DNA of 64,000 nt, taken from NCBI RefSeq assembly GCF_035653575.1, contig NZ_DASRBQ010000137.1:25760-89759 (forward strand), read 5' to 3'. Below the pieces are notes generated by a model. The model was not told where the DNA came from. It saw only the letters and a program-made list of their open reading frames with translations, and ran no database searches. This document shows positions 26,065-33,903 of this stretch, one piece after another (position 1 is the first letter of the stretch; every line of letters starts with the position of its first letter). The position numbers and the translations under genes are program-made. The stretch comes from Actinocrinis sp035653575 (GTDB lineage: Bacteria > Actinomycetota > Actinomycetes > Streptomycetales > Catenulisporaceae).

Positions 26065-27222
26065 ATGCCGAACGTGTCCGCCCGTCTGCCGCAGTTCCCA
26101 TGGGACCGCCTGAAGCCGTACGCGGCCAAGGCGGACGCCCATCCCGGCGGACGGGTGGACCTTTCCGTCGGGACGCCGGTCGACGCGACGCCCGAGACCG
26201 TGCGTCGTGCGCTGTCCGCGGCCGCCGATTCGCCCGGTTACCCGACCACGCACGGCACGGCGAGGCTGCGTGAGGCGGCCTCCGGCTGGATGCTGCGCGC
26301 GCTCGGTGTGGCGGTGGACCCGGTGTCGGTACTGCCGCTGATCGGCTCCAAGGAACTCGTCGCCGGGCTGCCCGCGTTGCTGGGGCTCGGCGCGGGCGAC
26401 GCCGTGGCGTTCCCGACCCCGGCTTATCCGACCTACGAGATCGGCGCGCTGCTCTGCGGCGCGACGCCGGTCCCGGTGTCCGACGGCGAGCTGCAGGAGC
26501 AGTGGATCGCGCCGGATGACGCCTCGGGGAAAGCCGGCGGGGCGCCGGAGAATCTCCGTTTGCTCTGGCTGAACTCGCCGGGCAATCCGCACGGCCGGGT
26601 CTATTCGTCTGACCTGCTTCGGCGGGTCGTCGCCTGGGCGCGCGCCCGGGGCGTCACCGTGGTCTCGGACGAGTGCTACATCTCGCTCGGCTGGGAAGGC
26701 ACCGAACCGGTGTCGGTCCTGCATCCGGAGGTGTGCGGCGGCTCGCACGAAGGGCTGCTCGCCGTGCACTCGCTGTCCAAGCGCTCGAACTTGGCCGGCT
26801 ACCGGTCGGCGTTCTTGGCCGGAGACCCCGCGCTCGTCGCGGAGCTGCTCGAAGTGCGCAAGCACGCCGGGATGATGATGCCGGGCCCGGTTCAGGCGGC
26901 TACCGCCGCTGCGCTCGACGACGATGAGCACGCGGCCGCACAGAAGGAGCGCTATCGCTCCCGCCGCACGGTGCTGCGTAACGCGTTGCAGGATGCGGGA
27001 TTCCGCATCGACCACTCTGAGGCGGGCCTCTACCTGTGGGCCTCACGCATCGTCAGCGGTGAGCCCGAAGCGTGTTGGGACACCGTCGCGCACTTGGCCG
27101 ACTTGGGCATCCTGGCCGCCCCCGGCGAGTTCTACGGTCCCGGCGGCGAGCACCACGTCCGCGTGGCACTTACCGCGACCGACGAGCGCATCGCGTCCGC
27201 CGCGGCACGTCTCGCCGGCTGA
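26065..27222 (+). CDS. dapC: N-succinyldiaminopimelate aminotransferase
   Basis: A 385-residue class I/II PLP aminotransferase. WLNSPGNPHGRVY is the conserved Asn loop, SDECYISLGW the aspartate that holds PLP, and VHSLSKRSNLAGYR the Schiff-base lysine (about K239). The start PWDRLKPYAAKADAHPGGRVDLSVG is characteristic of actinobacterial DapC. It makes N-succinyl-LL-2,6-diaminopimelate for lysine and peptidoglycan. dapD and dapE lie further on, separated by an inserted minus-strand cassette. Confidence 0.92.
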   Translation: MPNVSARLPQFPWDRLKPYAAKADAHPGGRVDLSVGTPVDATPETVRRALSAAADSPGYPTTHGTARLREAASGWMLRALGVAVDPVSVLPLIGSKELVAGLPALLGLGAGDAVAFPTPAYPTYEIGALLCGATPVPVSDGELQEQWIAPDDASGKAGGAPENLRLLWLNSPGNPHGRVYSSDLLRRVVAWARARGVTVVSDECYISLGWEGTEPVSVLHPEVCGGSHEGLLAVHSLSKRSNLAGYRSAFLAGDPALVAELLEVRKHAGMMMPGPVQAATAAALDDDEHAAAQKERYRSRRTVLRNALQDAGFRIDHSEAGLYLWASRIVSGEPEACWDTVAHLADLGILAAPGEFYGPGGEHHVRVALTATDERIASAAARLAG

Positions 27223-27353
27223 TCGACTCGGCCCGACTCCACCGCACGCCGTATTGCCTCGTCGCCTCACCGCAGGTATTTCGGCACCGCATTTCGGCAC
27301 CGCCTGATCCGGGCTACTGCGCTTCCGCGACATCGCGCCGACAGCGACCAAAA

Positions 27354-27401
27354 GGCCGGTGGCCCGTCGGCTCCCGGTTCGGAGTCGGCGGGCCACCGGC
27401 C
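27354..27401. terminator. Bidirectional hairpin between dapC and the LPVVG-repeat gene
   Basis: A perfect 13-bp inverted repeat (GGCCGGTGGCCCG / CGGGCCACCGGCC) with a 22-base loop sits between the converging genes. On the minus strand it is followed by TTTTGG, so it is a classical intrinsic terminator for the secreted-protein gene. Confidence 0.8.
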
Positions 27402-27451
27402 GCTCAGCCGCCGGCCGTGTCGGTCGGTTCGGCTGCTTCCCTGACTGTTCG

Positions 27452-28066
27452 TCAGGCCTTCTTGTGCTTGGCCACGTAGTGCGTGGTCAGCTTGGCCGCG
27501 TCGGTGGTCGCCTGCTGGCCCTGCGCCGCCTCAGCCGCCGGGTGCGCGGCCATGGCCGGGGCCTGCGCGGCGATGTGCTGCGCCTGCATCGGGACCGACT
27601 CGGTGGAGGTCGGCATGCTCGCCGATCCGCCGTTGCCGCCCTGCTGCCCGGTCAGGCTGCCGACCACCGGCAGGTTGCCCACGACCGGCAGGCCGCCGTT
27701 GCCCAGGCCGCTGGTCAGGCTGCCGACCACCGGCAGGCCGTTCAGCGGCGAGGAGCCGCCGTTGCCGGTGAGCCCGGCGACGTCCGGCAGGCCGCTGCCG
27801 GCCAGGCTGCCGACGACCGGCAGGCCGCTCAGCGGGGAGGCGCCGTTCTGCTGCCCGGCCAGGCTGCCGACCACCGGCAGGCCGGAGAGCGGCAGCGCCT
27901 GGGTCAGGTGCGCCGTGGTCTGGCTCTCGGCCAGGTTGCCGACCACCGGCAGCGAGCCGACCAGCGGCAGGGTGTCCGCGTGCGCGGCCCCGGCGGTGGC
28001 GACCGGCAGGGCGACGGCGGCGGCGGCCGCCGCGGTGGAGGCGATTCGACGCCCGGCGTGGCTCAT
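27452..28066 (-). CDS. Secreted LPVVG-repeat protein
   Basis: A 204-residue exported protein of no known family. A signal peptide (IASTAAAAAAVALPVATAGAAHA) is followed by about eight copies of a seven-residue unit with consensus LPVVG(S/N)L. The copies are spaced by Gly/Ser/Gln-rich linkers (SLAGQQNGASPLSG, LTGNGGSSPLNG). A Gln/Ala/His-rich region and a Lys-rich end (YVAKHKKA) complete it. No membrane anchor or sortase motif. The even spacing of hydrophobic units suggests a surface-coating or self-assembling protein, somewhat like chaplins but without their sequence. The ATG at 28066 has GAGAGAC upstream. Confidence 0.75.
   Translation of the reverse strand: MSHAGRRIASTAAAAAAVALPVATAGAAHADTLPLVGSLPVVGNLAESQTTAHLTQALPLSGLPVVGSLAGQQNGASPLSGLPVVGSLAGSGLPDVAGLTGNGGSSPLNGLPVVGSLTSGLGNGGLPVVGNLPVVGSLTGQQGGNGGSASMPTSTESVPMQAQHIAAQAPAMAAHPAAEAAQGQQATTDAAKLTTHYVAKHKKA
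27645..27975 (-). repeat. Imperfect repeats encoding LPVVG(S/N)L units
   Basis: On the plus strand the unit reads roughly CAGGCTGCCGACCACCGGCAG. About eight imperfect copies are separated by 20-60 bases of linker sequence. The spacing and sequence drift mark protein repeats, not a CRISPR array. Confidence 0.75.
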
Positions 28067-28258
28067 CTGTGTCTCTCATTTCCGTGTGGACTGTGCGGTC
28101 CGGGGCGGTCGGCTGCGCTCCCGCGCCCAGGCCGGGTGGGCCGACGGCCCGGATGACGCCCGGCCGCCGCTCGGCGGCCGGCGACGCGGGCCGAGTACAG
28201 CGGCGTCCGCGTCACTGGGAATTACGAGCCGGGCACGGCTGGGGTTTCGGCCCGGCAG

Positions 28259-28275
28259 AGTAACGTTTGGGTAAA
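28259..28275 (-). promoter_or_regulatory. GTTACC-type direct repeat upstream of the LPVVG-repeat gene
   Basis: On the minus strand TTTACC-CAAAC-GTTACT, two six-base half-sites in an 11-base phase, about 190 bases before the gene. It resembles the copy before the neighbouring secreted gene. The other 280 bases between the two secreted genes hold no further feature I can support. Confidence 0.4.
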
Positions 28276-28359
28276 GGACCCGGCGCGGTGTGGAGGTCCA
28301 AAGACCGGATGAGCTTATTTCCGGGCCCGCGCTCGGCCGTTTTCCGGAAACCGGCGGGT

Positions 28360-29205
28360 TTAAAGCGAGCCGACGTTCTGCAGCGCGCCGGTGACCGGGC
28401 TGTCCGCGCCGAGCACGCCAGTGACCGGGAGCGTCTGGGTCAGGCTGCCGACGCTGCCGACCACCGGCAGCTGTGTGCCGCTCAGCTTGCCGGTCAGGTC
28501 GCTGACGGTCGGCACGCCGCCCTGGCGCAGCTGCGAGACCAGCGGCGCGGCCTGGCCGATCACGCCGCCGGCCAGCGCGTCGGCCTGCGGCGAGAGCCCC
28601 GAGGTCAGCGTGCCGAGCGCGCCCTGGTGCAGCACGTTCGGCGCCAGCCCGAGCGGGCCCCCTGAGGCGGCCAGCTGCGGCATCAGGTTGTTGACCGGCA
28701 GCGCCTCGGCCAGCTGGGTGGCCGCACGCTGGGTCTGCCCGCCCAGCACCCGCTCGGCCGCGTTCGCCAGGTTGCCCGTGCCGACCGCCAGCTTCTGCGC
28801 GGAGTCGGCCGGCTGCGCGTCCAGCGTCGCCGAACGCACCTGGGCCTGGGCCTCCGGCCGCTGCGGCAGCAGGCCCAGGTCGCCGACCTGCATGAGGTCG
28901 CTCAGCGGCGGGGTCGCGGCGTTGAGCGCGCTGCCGAGCGGCAGATCATTGGCGATCGGCACACCCGCCATCAGCGGGTCGATCGAGTCCGGCAGCCCGA
29001 AAGGCAGCGCGACGTTCGGCAGCCCCAGCGTCTGCAGGTCGGCCTGCGGACCGGTTGCCGCGGCCGCCGTTCCCGCACAGGCCAGCGGTACCGCGCCGGC
29101 GGTCAGCGCCGCGGCCGTCGCAGCCAGGCGGCGGCCGGTACTCCCGCTCAAGACGCCCTTGCTCGGCGCGGCGTGGCGGCCCTTGCGGGACTGCGAGTTG
29201 CTCAT
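28360..29205 (-). CDS. Secreted low-complexity protein with C-terminal LPVVG/LPVTG-like units
   Basis: A 281-residue exported protein. A basic start (SNSQSRKGRHAAPSKG) precedes a hydrophobic signal (AATAAALTAGAVPLACAGTAAA). The body is Leu/Ala/Pro/Gln-rich without a recognisable fold. The end has four degenerate units (LPVVGSV, LPVTGVL, SPVTGAL, LQNVGSL) related to those of the neighbouring gene. The start region resembles many Streptomyces secreted proteins of unknown role. GAGGAGCACC before the ATG at 29205 is a strong ribosome site. Likely a cell-surface partner of the neighbouring repeat protein. Confidence 0.7.
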   Translation of the reverse strand: MSNSQSRKGRHAAPSKGVLSGSTGRRLAATAAALTAGAVPLACAGTAAAATGPQADLQTLGLPNVALPFGLPDSIDPLMAGVPIANDLPLGSALNAATPPLSDLMQVGDLGLLPQRPEAQAQVRSATLDAQPADSAQKLAVGTGNLANAAERVLGGQTQRAATQLAEALPVNNLMPQLAASGGPLGLAPNVLHQGALGTLTSGLSPQADALAGGVIGQAAPLVSQLRQGGVPTVSDLTGKLSGTQLPVVGSVGSLTQTLPVTGVLGADSPVTGALQNVGSL

Positions 29206-29289
29206 GGTGCTCCTCGAAATTATGTGAACGGCGGGTATTCCTACCCTTCACTCATCGATGAGGAGCCCGCGGAAGTTGCGGCCCATTAA

Positions 29290-29306
29290 GGTAACGAAAC
29301 GGTAAC
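29290..29306 (-). promoter_or_regulatory. GTTACC-N5-GTTACC direct repeat
   Basis: Two perfect GTTACC half-sites (minus strand) in an 11-base phase, 85 bases before the secreted-protein start. Tandem half-sites one helical turn apart are typical for OmpR/PhoB-family regulators. MtrA of actinobacteria, which controls cell-wall and secreted proteins, binds sites of this general kind. Regulator identity is inferred. Confidence 0.5.
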
Positions 29307-29326
29307 TATTGTAAACCCGACACCAA

Positions 29327-29348
29327 AATTCACTCGATTCAGTGAATT
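29327..29348 (-). terminator. AT-rich hairpin after the transglycosylase-like gene
   Basis: A perfect 8-bp inverted repeat AATTCACT / AGTGAATT with a 6-base loop starts 26 bases after the stop at 29375 and is followed on the minus strand by a T-rich stretch. Unusually AT-rich for this window. Confidence 0.6.
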
Positions 29349-29374
29349 GGCTGTTTGCTTCGAACAAATCCTGG

Positions 29375-30346
29375 TCAGCTGACCATGACTATGTGCACGG
29401 GGCCCGCGGTGGCCGTGGCACTCGAATCGGCCTTCCACCCAGCCGCGCCATCCGAGGCCGACCACGTCTTGCCGCCGTACGAGACCTGCGCGATGCCCAT
29501 CGTCTCGGCCTGCGCCGCCGCCCAGTTCGCGTACGCCCACCCGCGAGCCGACGCCGCGGTGCCTGAGATCGAGCTCGGCACGCTTACGCCGAAGGAGCGC
29601 CCGTCCGCCGCGATCCCGTCGATCTTGCCGACGTTCGCGGAGCCGAATTCGGTACGCAACTCGTTGACCACCGCCTGGCCGCGCGCCGTCAGCAGCGCGC
29701 CGGCGCCCTTGGTCTGCGCTGGGAACGTCGGTCCGTCCAGCGTGCAGCCGAGCCCGGCGCCCGCAGAACCGGTGAACACCGCGGAGAGCACCGTCGCGAA
29801 CTGCTCCCACTGCGCGTACGCGGTCGGCGAGCCCGACTTCTGCACCGCCTGCGCCGCTTGCGTCAGCGACATGTTCTGCCAGCCGGAGACGTTCAGCAGC
29901 GCCTGATAGAACTTCGTGGTCGAATACACCGGGTCCAGGATCTGCGCCTGCGTGCCCCAGCCCTGCGACGGCCGCTGCTGGAAGAGGCCCACCGAGTCGC
30001 GGTCGCCGTAGTCCAGGTTGTGCAGCTTCGACTCCTGCCGCGCGGTGGCCAGCGCCACCTCGATGCCGAAGGACGGCACGTTCATCGAGACGCCCACGGC
30101 CGCGATCGTCGAGGCGTTCTTCGCCTGCTCAAGATCCAGGCTCATGCTCCCGGCCGGGGAACTGACGGTGCATCCGGAGGACTGGAAGATCGACAGGTGC
30201 CCGAGTTTGTGCACCGCCCACAGCGCCGCCGCGGCGATAAGCCCGGCGATCACCAGCGCGACGATCAGCGCCTTGAGCCAGCCGCCACCGCCGCCGCGGG
30301 GCGCGAGGGCCTGCGTGTCGTGACTGGTCTGGGCGGTGCGCGGCAC
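29375..30346 (-). CDS. Membrane-anchored lytic-transglycosylase-like protein
   Basis: About 323 residues. A short cytoplasmic start ends in a Gly-rich stretch, then one membrane helix (ALIVALVIAGLIAAAALWAV). The external domain contains VALATARQESKLHNLDYGDRDSVGLFQQRPSQGW, which carries a lysozyme/transglycosylase-like catalytic Glu (ARQESK) and the GLFQQRPSQGWG motif of actinobacterial proteins of this type. It probably cuts or binds peptidoglycan near the membrane. The GTG at 30346 is chosen because GAGGAG lies four bases upstream; the frame is open further to 30430. It heads the minus-strand cassette with the two secreted repeat proteins. Confidence 0.75.
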   Translation of the reverse strand: MPRTAQTSHDTQALAPRGGGGGWLKALIVALVIAGLIAAAALWAVHKLGHLSIFQSSGCTVSSPAGSMSLDLEQAKNASTIAAVGVSMNVPSFGIEVALATARQESKLHNLDYGDRDSVGLFQQRPSQGWGTQAQILDPVYSTTKFYQALLNVSGWQNMSLTQAAQAVQKSGSPTAYAQWEQFATVLSAVFTGSAGAGLGCTLDGPTFPAQTKGAGALLTARGQAVVNELRTEFGSANVGKIDGIAADGRSFGVSVPSSISGTAASARGWAYANWAAAQAETMGIAQVSYGGKTWSASDGAAGWKADSSATATAGPVHIVMVS

Positions 30347-30382
30347 AGTGCTCCTCGGCGTCCGTCGAAGGCGGGGGCTTCC

Positions 30383-30395
30383 CGTTACCGTAACG
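30383..30395. promoter_or_regulatory. Palindrome CGTTAC-C-GTAACG between divergent genes
   Basis: A perfect 13-bp palindrome, directly followed by the palindrome CGATCG, lies in the 106 bases between the transglycosylase-like gene and dapD. It could be an operator for one or both. The half-site matches the GTTAC core of the nearby direct repeats but in inverted orientation. Confidence 0.35.
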
Positions 30396-30440
30396 CGATC
30401 GCGGTACGAGACGGGTCCGGGTCGTGTCACGGGTCCGCAT

Positions 30441-30446
30441 TAGTCT
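30441..30446 (+). promoter_or_regulatory. -10 element TAGTCT for leaderless dapD
   Basis: TAGTCT, six bases, then the dapD ATG at 30453. No Shine-Dalgarno in front of the start. Confidence 0.45.
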
Positions 30447-30452
30447 TGGCAC

Positions 30453-31289
30453 ATGACCGACACCTTCTCCAGCCCGCTGCCCGCCGTGATCGACGAACTG
30501 TGGGAGCGCCGCGCCGACCTGAGCCCGGCCGACACGGACGCCCGCAAGCTGGTCGTCGAGGCGGTCGACCTGCTCGACTCCGGCGCGGCGCGGGTGGCCT
30601 TCGTGGACCCGGCCACCGACGCGGTGATCGTGGACGAGCGGGCCAAGCGCGCGATCCTGCTCGGCTTCAAGGTGCTGGAGATGACGGAGGGCACGGTCGG
30701 CGAGTTCTACCAGCACGACCGGATCCCGCTGAAAAAGAGCTTCCCCGGAGTACGCGTGCTGCCCGGCGCGATCGCCCGGTGGGGCAGCTTCTTCGCGCCC
30801 GGCGTGGTGCTGATGCCGAGCTTCACCAACATCGGCGGGTACGTGGACTCCGGCTCGATGGTGGACACGTGGGCGACGGTCGGCTCCTGCGCGCAGATCG
30901 GCAAGAACGTGCACCTGTCCGGCGGCGTCGGGATCGGCGGCGTGCTGGAGCCGCCGAACGCGATCCCGGTCGTGGTCGAGGACGACGCGATGATCGGCAG
31001 CCGGTCGATGATCGTCGAGGGCGCGCGGGTCGGCAAGGGCGCGATGGTGGGCGCCGGCACCATCCTGTCGGCGACGATCCCGGTCATCGACGTGGAGAGC
31101 GGCGAGGAGATCAGCCGCGGGCACATCCCGGCCTGGTCCGTCGCGGTCGGCGGCACCCGCACCAAGCAGTTCGCCGGCGGCTCCTTCGGCCTGCCCTGCG
31201 TCCTGGTGCTCAAGCGGCTCGACGAAGGGCAGCGGCACGACAAGGCACAGCTCAACAGCATCCTGCGGGACCACGGGATGAGCGCCTGA
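30453..31289 (+). CDS. dapD: Tetrahydrodipicolinate N-succinyltransferase
   Basis: A 278-residue acyltransferase of the actinobacterial DapD type. A helical N-terminal domain precedes a left-handed beta-helix of hexapeptide repeats (VVLMPSFTNIGGYVDSGSMVDTW onward). Conserved ARWGSFFAPGVVLMPSF and GGVLEPPNAIPVVVEDDAMIGS match the M. tuberculosis enzyme. It transfers succinyl from CoA to tetrahydrodipicolinate, one step before DapC. dapE follows with a one-base overlap. Confidence 0.93.
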   Translation: MTDTFSSPLPAVIDELWERRADLSPADTDARKLVVEAVDLLDSGAARVAFVDPATDAVIVDERAKRAILLGFKVLEMTEGTVGEFYQHDRIPLKKSFPGVRVLPGAIARWGSFFAPGVVLMPSFTNIGGYVDSGSMVDTWATVGSCAQIGKNVHLSGGVGIGGVLEPPNAIPVVVEDDAMIGSRSMIVEGARVGKGAMVGAGTILSATIPVIDVESGEEISRGHIPAWSVAVGGTRTKQFAGGSFGLPCVLVLKRLDEGQRHDKAQLNSILRDHGMSA

Positions 31290-32425
31290 TGCAGCCGGGC
31301 GAGACGGACGGCGCCGGCGTTTCCGCAGACCGCGCCGCGCTGGACCTTTCCCGCGACGCCGCCGAACTGACCGCCGCGCTGATCGACTTCCCCTCGGTCA
31401 GCGGTGAGGAGAAGCCGCTGGCCGACGCGATCGAGCAGGCGCTGCGTGCGCTGCCGCGGCTGACCGTCGACCGCTACGGCAACAACGTCATCGCGCGCAC
31501 TTTCTTCGGCAAGGCCAAGCGGATCGTGCTGGCCGGGCACATCGACACCGTGCCGATCGCGGACAACGTCCCGTCCACGCTCAAGGGCGACCTGCTCTAC
31601 GGCTGCGGCGCCTCCGACATGAAGAGCGGCGTCGCGGTGCAGCTCAAGGTCGCCGCGGCGGCCGGCGCGGCCGACGGGCCGGAGCCGGTGCACGACCTGA
31701 CCTTCGTGTTCTACGACTGCGAGGAGGTCGAGTCCGCGCGCAACGGCCTCGGCCACGTCGCCCGTGCCCATCCCGACTGGCTCCTCGGGGACTTCGCGCT
31801 GCTGCTGGAGCCGACCGACGGGGCGCTGGAAGGCGGCTGCCAAGGCACCCTGCGCGCCCGCATCAGCACCACCGGACGGCGGTCCCACAGCGCGCGCTCC
31901 TGGCTCGGCAGCAACGCGATCCACCGCGCCGCCCCGATCCTGGCCAGGCTCGCCGAATACCAGGCCCGTGAGGTCGAGGTGGAGGGCCTGCTGTTCCGCG
32001 AAGGGCTCAACGCGGTCGGCATCAGCGGCGGCGTCGCGGGCAACGTCATCCCCGACGAGTGCAGCGTCGTGGTCAACTTCCGGTTCGCCCCCGACCGCAC
32101 GGAGCAGCAGGCCGCACAGCACGTGCGCGAGGTCTTCTCCGGCGCCGAGTTCGAGGGCTGCGCCATCGAGATCGTGGACAGCGCCCCGGCCGCGCGCCCC
32201 GGCCTCGACCTGCCCGAGGCCGCCGGCTTCGCCGCGCTCATCGACGCCCCGCCGCGGGCCAAGTACGGATGGACCGACGTGGCCCGGCTCTCCGGCCTCG
32301 GCATCCCGGCGGTCAACTACAGTCCCGGCGACCCGAACCTCGCGCACACCCGCGACGAGCACGTCTCCGTGACGAAGATCCGGCAGGCCGAACGGCTGCT
32401 CCTGGCCTGGCTCGAGCTGGCCTGA
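31289..32425 (+). CDS. dapE: Succinyl-diaminopimelate desuccinylase
   Basis: A 378-residue M20 metallohydrolase. The metal-binding motifs are LAGHIDTVP (about H84, D86), GASDMKSG (D110) and YDCEEVES (catalytic Glu pair about 149-150), with TRDEHVSV near the end. It removes succinate to give LL-diaminopimelate. The stop/start overlap TGATG with dapD means co-translation. Together with dapC this gives the succinylase route to diaminopimelate and lysine. Confidence 0.93.
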   Translation: MQPGETDGAGVSADRAALDLSRDAAELTAALIDFPSVSGEEKPLADAIEQALRALPRLTVDRYGNNVIARTFFGKAKRIVLAGHIDTVPIADNVPSTLKGDLLYGCGASDMKSGVAVQLKVAAAAGAADGPEPVHDLTFVFYDCEEVESARNGLGHVARAHPDWLLGDFALLLEPTDGALEGGCQGTLRARISTTGRRSHSARSWLGSNAIHRAAPILARLAEYQAREVEVEGLLFREGLNAVGISGGVAGNVIPDECSVVVNFRFAPDRTEQQAAQHVREVFSGAEFEGCAIEIVDSAPAARPGLDLPEAAGFAALIDAPPRAKYGWTDVARLSGLGIPAVNYSPGDPNLAHTRDEHVSVTKIRQAERLLLAWLELA

Positions 32426-32430
32426 TCCCG

Positions 32431-32448
32431 GCCCGATCCCGGTCGGGC
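32431..32448 (+). terminator. Short hairpin after dapE
   Basis: A 6-bp stem GCCCGA / TCGGGC with a 6-base loop lies just after the dapE stop. Weak, but it is the only candidate before the next gene. The rest of the 217-base gap shows nothing else. Confidence 0.35.
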
Positions 32449-32642
32449 GATTCATCGGCCAACGGCACAAGGCGGGCGTGCGACAATCGACCGGCGGCCC
32501 ACGGCGGGCACCGGCCGCGAAATGAAGGCAACCTGAACCCCCGCTGCGGCGTCGATCAATGGCAGAGGTCCGCCGCGGACCGCGGGCGGGGAGTTGCGGT
32601 GCGGTCGCGGCGGCACGGGCTTTGTCTGAATCGGGCGAGGAC

Positions 32643-33830
32643 ATGGGACTTACCAGCGGTTTCTTTCTGGACGCGGTGATCGCGGCGGTCATCGCGCTGC
32701 CGCTGGTCACGGTCTTGCTGTGGGGCCGGCTGCGCGGCCCGCGGGTGATACGCCAGCTGCAGCGGCTCGTGCTGATCGCGCTGTGCCAGGGCGTCGCCGT
32801 GCTGCTGGCCGCCCTGATGATCAACAACTCCTACCAGCTCTACACCTCCTGGTCCGACCTGTTCGGCCACAACGGCCCGTCCGGCCAGATCCAGGCCGCC
32901 AAGCCGGTCTCGCTGACCTCGGCGCAGGCGCGCAGCGTGGACCGGCCGCTGCCGAACGCCGCGCTGTTCCACCCCGACTCACAGATGCCCGGCGAGGTCC
33001 ACGCCGTGATCACCGGAGCGCAGTCGAAGGTGACCGGCGACGTGGTGGTCTGGTTGCCGCCGCAGTACAACCAGCGGCAGTACGCGCACACCGACTTCCC
33101 GGTGATCCAGCTGCTCTCCGGCTACCCCGGCTCGCCCGGCTCCTGGTTTCGCAGCCTCAAGGTCACCGACGTGCTGGCGGCCGAGGTACAGCGGCTCGCC
33201 GCGCGCCCGGTGATCCTGGTGGGCGCGGCGATCAACGTGGACCCGCCGCACAACCCGGACTGCTCGGACATCCCCGGCGGCCCGAGGGTGGCCACCTGGC
33301 TCGCGCACGACGTGCGCGATCTGATCAACAGCTCTTTCCGCACTATCACCGACCGCTCCGGCTGGGGTCTGATGGGCTACTCCGAGGGCGGCCTGTGCGC
33401 CTCCAAGCTGCTGTTGCAGTACCCCAACGAGTTCGCCGCCGCGGTCTCGATGAGCGGCGACGACCACCCGGACGGCGACCTGCTCAAGCCGGGCACCGCC
33501 GCGTACGACGAGAACAGCCCGCTGTGGCTGCTGCAGCACCGGCCGGCGCCGAACGTCGCGCTGCTGCTGACCGGCACGCTCCAGGACGGCTCGACGGCCG
33601 CGGAGGCCAATGAGATGAGCCTGGCCGCCAAGGCCCCCACGGTCGTGGAGCGGATAATCTCCGCGCGCGGCGGCCACAACGCCGGGGTCTGGAAGGCCGC
33701 GGAGCCGGCCACCCTCGACTGGCTGACCACCCATCTCGGCCAGCCGCCGAAGTCGGGAGTGCCCGCGGTCCCGAACCTGTCCGGGGTGACCGGAGCCGGG
33801 AGCGCGGCCGGAGCCTGGGCGCGCGGCTGA
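32643..33830 (+). CDS. Membrane-anchored alpha/beta-hydrolase (esterase D / antigen 85-like)
   Basis: A 395-residue protein. Two or three N-terminal membrane helices (FLDAVIAAVIALPLVTVLLW and VLIALCQGVAVLLAALM) hold an external hydrolase domain. WLPPQYNQRQYAHTDFPVIQLLSGYPG is the start of an esterase-D-type fold, WGLMGYSEGGLCASKLL the nucleophile elbow (about S247) and ARGGHNAGVW the catalytic His. Such proteins act as carboxylesterases or mycolyltransferases; the latter is unlikely without a mycolate context. The ATG at 32643 is used because upstream residues look non-coding and GAGGAC precedes it. Confidence 0.75.
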   Translation: MGLTSGFFLDAVIAAVIALPLVTVLLWGRLRGPRVIRQLQRLVLIALCQGVAVLLAALMINNSYQLYTSWSDLFGHNGPSGQIQAAKPVSLTSAQARSVDRPLPNAALFHPDSQMPGEVHAVITGAQSKVTGDVVVWLPPQYNQRQYAHTDFPVIQLLSGYPGSPGSWFRSLKVTDVLAAEVQRLAARPVILVGAAINVDPPHNPDCSDIPGGPRVATWLAHDVRDLINSSFRTITDRSGWGLMGYSEGGLCASKLLLQYPNEFAAAVSMSGDDHPDGDLLKPGTAAYDENSPLWLLQHRPAPNVALLLTGTLQDGSTAAEANEMSLAAKAPTVVERIISARGGHNAGVWKAAEPATLDWLTTHLGQPPKSGVPAVPNLSGVTGAGSAAGAWARG

Positions 33831-33903
33831 GCGGCGCGTGGTTCACGCATGATTGGGACGGGGTTCCCGGAGCATTGGCCCGCCGCCGGGTACCGTGAAA
33901 AAC

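Noticed and set aside
27645..27975. Regularly repeated DNA that looks array-like
   Set aside because: The repeats are in frame, drift in sequence, have variable spacing and encode protein repeats in a gene with a signal peptide. No cas genes are near, so it is not CRISPR.
28417..28431. LPVTG near the C-terminus of the second secreted protein, resembling a sortase LPXTG signal
   Set aside because: Only 18 residues follow; there is no hydrophobic helix and no positive tail. The motif is better read as a degenerate copy of the LPVVG unit.
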